This document shows, in pieces, positions 59,501 to 64,000 of a stretch of 64,000 nucleotides of DNA; positions within the stretch are counted from its first letter, which is position 1, and each line of letters begins with the position of its first letter. The stretch comes from Miltoncostaea sp963771025. GTDB lineage: Bacteria; Actinomycetota; Thermoleophilia; Miltoncostaeales; Miltoncostaeaceae. The position numbers and the translations under genes were made by a program. Under the pieces are notes generated by a model. It was not told where the DNA came from and made no database searches. It worked only from the letters and a program-made list of their open reading frames with translations. The stretch lies in NCBI GenBank assembly GCA_963771025.1, contig CAVYRL010000008.1, positions 248,001 to 312,000 on the forward strand, in the 5' to 3' direction.

Positions 59501-59750
59501 GATCCCGGCGACGGGGCGCGCGAGAACCGCATGGTGCGAGCGTCGAGCGAGATTGGACTGCTCGCGGCCTCATCCACCTCGGCCCATCTCTGCGGCGCGG
59601 CTCGCAACGTGTCGGGGCCGGCATGCCTGCAGCCGTGACGCCGGCACCGTGCATGGCCTGCTCGAGGCGCCCGGCCATGGGATCAGCCGGCGGCGGACGC
59701 GATCCGTGGGGCTCCGTGCAGGGCGACCGGCCCAGTTCGACCGTTCTCGG
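59501..59750. other. 250-nt gap without a supported gene
   Basis: Between osmC and the small minus-strand gene. All frames are short or of shadow-like Arg/Pro-rich composition. Nothing structural stands out. Confidence 0.4.
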
Positions 59751-59963
59751 TCATCTCCCCAGGACGTCTCGGCCCTGGCCACCGGATGCCGACTGGCCGG
59801 CGGCGAGGCTCCCCGGATCGCGAAAGCGGGCGAGGTAGCGTTCGCGCGCCGCCTGGAACTGGTCCCAGCCGCAGACCAGCGGGTCATCGGGGTCGAGCCC
59901 CGGCTCGCGAGTCTGGCTCGGCACACCGTCGGTGGCGATGGAGTCGAGCCGGGCGGTAGGCAT
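59751..59963 (-). CDS. small protein of unknown function
   Basis: 70 aa from ATG 59963, with a perfect AGGAGG 5 nt upstream, the best ribosome site in this part. MPTARLDSIATDGVPSQTRE is followed by DPLVCGWDQFQAARERYLAR, a likely helix. No family recognised. The upstream gap holds a 7-bp hairpin (60031-60037 with 60051-60057). Confidence 0.55.
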   Translation of the reverse strand: MPTARLDSIATDGVPSQTREPGLDPDDPLVCGWDQFQAARERYLARFRDPGSLAAGQSASGGQGRDVLGR

Positions 59964-60120
59964 TGCGGCCTCCTGATCTTGGGCCACCCCGGCGCTCGAA
60001 GTGGCCGATCCTCCCCGCATCGATGAAACGCCCGTCGGTTTGGGGTGACGCGACGGGTGGCTTCTCAACCGCAACGTAGAAGGAAAACCGCGGGAGCGAT
60101 ATCGGGGAAACCCCCCGGGC

Positions 60121-60258
60121 TTAACGCCCGGCACCGGCGTCCGCGCGACGCTCTTCCGGGGGGTCCATGGCCGCGATCAACGCCGCCGACGCGCCCACCA
60201 CCACGGAGAAAGGGCGGGCCTTGCGCGCTTCGTGGCCAAGCTCGATGATCAGCAGCAC
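60121..60258 (-). CDS. possible 45-aa peptide
   Basis: GTG 60258 opens VLLIIELGHEARKARPFSVV and ends AAMDPPEERRADAGAGR. It has a hydrophobic middle and plausible codon use but no ribosome site. A CCGGGC/GCCCGG hairpin overlaps its stop near 60,113-60,129. Weak call in a 374-nt gap that otherwise has no gene. Confidence 0.25.
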   Translation of the reverse strand: MLLIIELGHEARKARPFSVVVGASAALIAAMDPPEERRADAGAGR

Positions 60259-60337
60259 GCGCTGAGGATCACGCCCCGAGCAAGCCGCACCCCACGCGGT
60301 GCGACACGCCTGTCCGCATGGAGACAGGGTCGACTTC

Positions 60338-63166
60338 ATGCTTGTCGGACGAAATGGAGAACGCCACCGCCTCGACAGGGCGCTTCGCGCGGCGCGGGAT
60401 GGACGGGGCTCGACGATCGTCGTCCGCGGAGAGGCGGGCATCGGCAAGAGCCGGCTCTTGCGTTTCGCCGAGGAGCGCGCGGCGGCCGGTGGGATGCGGG
60501 TGCTCTTCACACGAGGCGTCGAGGCCGAGGCGGAGCTCTCGTTCTCCGGCATCGCGGAGCTCCTGGCTTCGGTGCTGGGCCATCTTGAGGACATCCCGTC
60601 GGTGCAGTCGGCGGCGCTCGCCGGCGCTCTGGCACTTGGCCCCCCGGTCGCCGGCGACCGCTTCACGATCTGCGCCGCAACGATGAGCCTCCTCGCGCGG
60701 GTCGCGGAGATGGAGCCGCTCGCGGTGCTGGTCGACGACGCGCACTGGCTCGACGCCGCCTCTCGCGAATGCCTCGTCTTCACCGCACGCCGCGCGGCGG
60801 GAGGGGGCATGACCCTCATATTCTCGGTACGCGACGACGAGCCCGTTGCCCTCGACGACCCAGGCCTCGATCAGCTGCATGTGGGTCGGCTCCCCGCCCG
60901 TGATTCGCGCCGGCTCCTCCGCGGCAATCACGCACCGAAACTGGATGGCGTCGTCGAGGACGCGGTCCTCGAGGCCGCCGCCGGCAACCCCCTTGCGCTG
61001 ATCGAACTGCCGGCGATGCTGACCCCCGGGCAGCGTGCCGGAGCCGAGCCACTCGATCGCCCTCTGCCGGTGGGGCGCGGACTGGAGCGGGCCTTCGCCC
61101 GGCGGGTCGGGCGGCTACCCGACCCCTCCCGTCGTGCCCTGGTCCTGGTGGCCTGCGACGACGGAGCAGACCCCGCGCGCGTGACCGCGGCATGCCGGAG
61201 TCTGGGAGTCGAGCCGGCGGCCGCACTCGAACCCGCCGAGCTCGAGGGACTGCTCGTGCTTGGCCCCGATCGGATCACGTTCCGCCACCCGCTTGCGCGA
61301 GGCGCCGTGTACCACGGTGCGACCCCCGCCGAGCGCCGGGAGGCCCACCGGGCGCTCGCCGGCGTGATGTCGTCGGACGCCGATGCCGAGCGCCGCGCCT
61401 GGCATCTCGCCGGGGCGGCGGTCGGCCCGGACGAGGAGGCCTCGGTCGCGCTCGAGGCGGCCGCCCAGCACGCCCAGGCCCGCAGCGGATACGCGGCGGC
61501 CGCGGCGGCGTTCGAGCGGTCGGCCGGACTCACGCCGGCGTCCCCTCTGCGTGCAACCCGCCTTCTGGGCGCGGCGGGCAACGCGGTGCTCGCGGGGGAG
61601 AACGTGCATGCGCTCGCGCTGCTGGCTCGGGCGCTGCCACTCGCCGCCACGGCGCAACTGCGCGCCGCGGTGCAGCACGTCCGTGGCCAGGTGCTCCTGT
61701 GGCGCGAACCCGAGGCCGCATACCAGATCCTGTCCGCCGAGGCGGGCCCGATCGCTCCCGTCGATCCGGACCTGGCCGCCGAGATGTTCGTGTACGCAGC
61801 CGCGGCGTGTCACCTCTCCGGCAGGTTCGAGCTCGCGCTGGCCACCGCGCGCAGCGCGGTCCGGCTCGAGACGAGGGCCGGCGCCTCCTCGACGCTCGCC
61901 CGCTCATGCCTGGGGAGCGCATTGATGCTGACCCGCGGCGCACGTCGAGCGGACGACGTCATGGCGGACCTCGATGCCGCCCTCGACGCCGTGCCGCCCC
62001 TCGGGCCGCACGCCCTGGCGCTGGTGTTCGCCCTCCACACGTCCCTGCAGCTCGAGGATTTCGATCGCTGTCGCCGTGTCAGCACCCGGGTGGTGGAGGC
62101 GGCGCGCACCGCCAGTGCACCCGGCGCTCTTCCCGTTCCGCTGGCGATCTCGTCCGACCTGCACTTTCGCACCGGCGACTGGGCGGCGGCATCGGCAGCC
62201 GGGAGGGAGGCGATCGACCTGTGCAGGGAGACGCAACAGGACGGTCTCGAGCTCTACTGCCTCGCACAGGTCTCACGGTTCGCTGCGGCCCGGGGAGACG
62301 AGGAACGCTGTCGTGCCGATGCGTCCCGCGTGCTGTCGATGGCCGGGGACAGAGGGGTGGGCCTCTTTCCGCTCTACGCACGGGGGGCGCTGGGGCTCCT
62401 CGAGCTCGGCAACCGCCGGCCGGAGATGGCCATCGAGTGGCTCGGCGGCCTGGAGGCGGACGTCCAGCAGCTCGGCCTTCGCGACCCGGCCGTCGTCCAG
62501 TGGACCCCTGACCTGATCGAGGCGCTCGTCCACACCGGCCGGATCGCCGACGCTCGCCGGAATCTCGCCCGGTTCGCCGAGGAGGTCGGGTTGTCCGGGC
62601 GCCGCTGGGGGCGCGCGGCGCTCGCGCGCTGCCGGGGTCTTCTCGATGAGCGGGAATTCGACCGGCATTTCGCCGAAGCGATGTCGCTCCACGAGGGGCT
62701 TCCCATGCCATTCGAGCGCGCCAGAACCCAGCTGGCGCACGGCGGCCGCCTGCGACGCGCCCGGCGGCGCGCGGACGCGCGCGCTCCCCTTCGAGCAGCC
62801 CTTGCCACCTTCGAGAGCCTCGGCGCCCAGCCGTGGGCCGAGCGCGCGCGGTCTGAGCTGAGCGCCGCCGGGGGACGCGTGCGAGCGCCGGTCGCGACAC
62901 TCACCGCAGCCCTCACGCCTCAGGAACTCCAGGTGGCGCTGCTGGTCGCCGATGGCGCCACGAACCGGGACGCCGCCACGCGCCTCTTCCTGAGCGCCAA
63001 GACGATCGAGGCGCACCTCAGCAGCGTCTACCGCAAGCTCGGCCTGCGGTCGCGCGCCCAGCTCGCGGCCCTTGTCGCGCGCGGAGACCACCTCAGGGGG
63101 GAGGGATGGTCGAGCGGCCCGGATCCCCAGGAGGCGGACGCGGCTGGGGGGGTCGCCCCGCCCTGA
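60338..63166 (+). CDS. large LuxR-family ATP-binding transcriptional regulator
   Basis: 942 aa. An AAA/STAND-type ATPase (about 1-250) has LVGRNGERHRLDRAL, Walker A RGEAGIGKSRLLRF and Walker B LAVLVDDAHWLDAA. A long TPR-like helical middle (about 330-860) is rich in Ala/Leu repeats. The C-terminal LuxR HTH is TPQELQVALLVADGATNRDA then SAKTIEAHLSSVYRKLGLRS. ATG 60338 is chosen because LVGR starts the family; a GTG start at 60299 would add 13 residues. Such LAL/MalT-like proteins sense a ligand or partner and activate nearby genes. The collagen-like gene downstream is a possible target. Confidence 0.92.
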   Translation: MLVGRNGERHRLDRALRAARDGRGSTIVVRGEAGIGKSRLLRFAEERAAAGGMRVLFTRGVEAEAELSFSGIAELLASVLGHLEDIPSVQSAALAGALALGPPVAGDRFTICAATMSLLARVAEMEPLAVLVDDAHWLDAASRECLVFTARRAAGGGMTLIFSVRDDEPVALDDPGLDQLHVGRLPARDSRRLLRGNHAPKLDGVVEDAVLEAAAGNPLALIELPAMLTPGQRAGAEPLDRPLPVGRGLERAFARRVGRLPDPSRRALVLVACDDGADPARVTAACRSLGVEPAAALEPAELEGLLVLGPDRITFRHPLARGAVYHGATPAERREAHRALAGVMSSDADAERRAWHLAGAAVGPDEEASVALEAAAQHAQARSGYAAAAAAFERSAGLTPASPLRATRLLGAAGNAVLAGENVHALALLARALPLAATAQLRAAVQHVRGQVLLWREPEAAYQILSAEAGPIAPVDPDLAAEMFVYAAAACHLSGRFELALATARSAVRLETRAGASSTLARSCLGSALMLTRGARRADDVMADLDAALDAVPPLGPHALALVFALHTSLQLEDFDRCRRVSTRVVEAARTASAPGALPVPLAISSDLHFRTGDWAAASAAGREAIDLCRETQQDGLELYCLAQVSRFAAARGDEERCRADASRVLSMAGDRGVGLFPLYARGALGLLELGNRRPEMAIEWLGGLEADVQQLGLRDPAVVQWTPDLIEALVHTGRIADARRNLARFAEEVGLSGRRWGRAALARCRGLLDEREFDRHFAEAMSLHEGLPMPFERARTQLAHGGRLRRARRRADARAPLRAALATFESLGAQPWAERARSELSAAGGRVRAPVATLTAALTPQELQVALLVADGATNRDAATRLFLSAKTIEAHLSSVYRKLGLRSRAQLAALVARGDHLRGEGWSSGPDPQEADAAGGVAPP

Positions 63167-63420
63167 CGGACAGAGTGGCCCGGCCGCCGGCTCCGCTCCT
63201 GGTGCTGCGCCTCGCAACTCCCGGAGTGCAGGGCGAGAACGCGAAGCACCTCAGGCGACCCGGTCGGTCATGGCCGACGAGAATCTGCCGATAAAGTTTC
63301 CAACTGTCGTATGCAACTTGTTGCGCGGCGGCCGGTGATGAGACCGATGCGGGCCTCCACCCCAGCGACCCGGCGGACCGATGCCCGGACGGATTCAACC
63401 CGCGAAAGGCTGACCGCGCC
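63167..63420. promoter_or_regulatory. 254-nt upstream region of the collagen-like gene
   Basis: No gene is supported. It contains an unusually AT-rich stretch for this genome around 63,288-63,330 (CGATAAAGTTTCCAACTGTC and then TATGCAACTTGTTGCG, with a GCAAC/GTTGC inverted repeat), which is a plausible promoter or operator area. No confident -35/-10 pair was found. Confidence 0.35.
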
Positions 63421-64000
63421 ATGCCCACTTTTCGCCGCCAGAGCCTGCTGCTTGCCGGAATTGGGGCGGTCGCCCTTCTGGTGCTCGCCGGGTTGACGTC
63501 CGCTGCGCCGGCGAGCAAGCCCCTTCCACCGTGCAGTCCTCCCGCCTTCGCCGGCAGCATCGAGGCTCACTCGACACGGTGCATCGCGCCTCGGGTTCGA
63601 ACGGTACGTGGCCCGCGCGGACGGCGCGGACGCGTCGGCCTGAAGGGTGGACTCGGCCGGACCGGCCCTCCCGGCCGGAGCGGCGCCACCGGCGCGACCG
63701 GGCTGCTCGGGCCCGCAGGCGGGGACGGGGCCATCGGCCCTGCCGGCCCTGACGGGGCGGTCGGCGCCGGTGGGCCGGCGGGCCCTGCCGGGCCGATCGG
63801 GCCGGCCGGCTCCAACGGCTTGTCGGAATACGCGTACCTGTACAACACGGGGGCTGCGGTCGTGCCGATCGAGGCGTCTGTGCCGCTCGACTCGTTAGGC
63901 GTGATGAGCGTGGGCATCACACATCCCAGCCCCGACTCGATCGTCCTTGCCGACGCCGGCACGTACCGGATCGGCTTCTCGGTCTCGGGCGTCGAGCCGA
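63421..64000 (+). CDS. secreted collagen-like protein with BclA-like C-terminal domain (cut by window edge)
   Basis: 193 codons are visible; the 3' end is outside. Signal peptide: SLLLAGIGAVALLVLAGLTS with cleavage near SAAPAS. A short basic Cys-containing region follows, then about 50 residues of Gly-X-Y repeats (GLGRTGPPGRSGATGATG, GPAGPAGPIGPAGSNG). From LSEYAYLYNTGAAVVPIEAS on the sequence matches the C1q/TNF-like trimerising domain of BclA-type exosporium proteins (ITHPSPDSIVLADAGTYRIG). Probably a trimeric surface filament. A sporulation role must not be assumed in this phylum. ATG 63421 has AAAGG 12 nt upstream. Confidence 0.85.
   Translation, partial: MPTFRRQSLLLAGIGAVALLVLAGLTSAAPASKPLPPCSPPAFAGSIEAHSTRCIAPRVRTVRGPRGRRGRVGLKGGLGRTGPPGRSGATGATGLLGPAGGDGAIGPAGPDGAVGAGGPAGPAGPIGPAGSNGLSEYAYLYNTGAAVVPIEASVPLDSLGVMSVGITHPSPDSIVLADAGTYRIGFSVSGVEP

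Noticed and set aside
63567..63962. Collagen-like frame on the minus strand
   Set aside because: Gly-Pro-rich repeats give Gly-Pro-rich repeats in the complement. The plus-strand frame has a start, a signal peptide and a BclA-like domain.

Overview
The window is very GC-rich and gene-dense, and almost all genes read as ordinary housekeeping or biosynthetic genes of a Gram-positive, aerobic actinobacterium. Supporting signs are GatCAB in place of a glutaminyl-tRNA synthetase, an OmpR/HK pair, DrrA-type ABC exporters, heme A synthase, an iron-sulfur APS reductase, many TANNNT boxes placed 6-8 nt before the start codon (leaderless mRNAs), and a leucine-rich attenuator peptide before leuA. The overall flavour (SHOCT protein, AMIN-like/Gmad2 protein, secreted collagen-like protein, a secreted protein with a CHPLHTCPSDHHSY motif) suggests a deep-branching class such as Thermoleophilia. 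That placement is inference only.

Positions 1-16.3 kb hold a branched-chain amino acid region on the minus strand. In transcription order these are ilvN-ilvC-serA; then leuA-leuC-leuD behind a leader peptide; then leuB-maoC-ilvE-cimA-degT-argH-mpg-tyrS as a tightly overlapping chain. Together they cover citramalate and isopropylmalate entry, the leucine branch, transamination and the acetohydroxyacid reductoisomerase step. The ilvB catalytic subunit and ilvD are not in the window. From 16.4 to 34 kb come a two-component system, a kinase-like phosphotransferase, gatCAB, copper and heme A functions, a DksA-like protein, an ABC exporter, a cell-wall hydrolase-like protein, an oxidoreductase, an M42 peptidase and a rhomboid protease. 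From 34 to 52.4 kb lie a 1565-aa glutamate synthase large subunit without gltD, an FHA membrane protein, an ABC-F ATPase, RNase D, a universal stress protein, a divergent (p)ppGpp-hydrolase-like / Ppx-GppA pair, SUI1, cysH-cysC-PHP-pepF, small regulators and a methyltransferase.

From 52,418 to 58,558 a compact (6.1 kb) integrative element sits in the 3' end of tRNA-Asn. A perfect 44-bp direct repeat marks its ends, and paired GTGGCATCA repeats just inside each end look like integrase arm sites. It carries an excisionase-like HTH gene, a decayed CHC2 zinc-finger (primase-like) gene, a complete tyrosine integrase and cargo: a possible HEPN/MauJ-like protein, a coiled-coil protein, a SHOCT protein and a secreted protein. 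A decayed third tRNA-like copy lies just outside the right end. The last 5 kb hold OsmC, a 942-aa LuxR-type ATPase regulator and the start of a secreted collagen-like protein.

The observations most worth checking are the leuA leader with its promoter, the densely folded gap at 8138-8520, three genes whose reading frames have no ATG/GTG/TTG start where the protein must begin (serA, the ORF at 31,031 and the PHP gene), the shared palindromic start/stop codons of opposing genes, and the mini-element with its arm sites and cargo.
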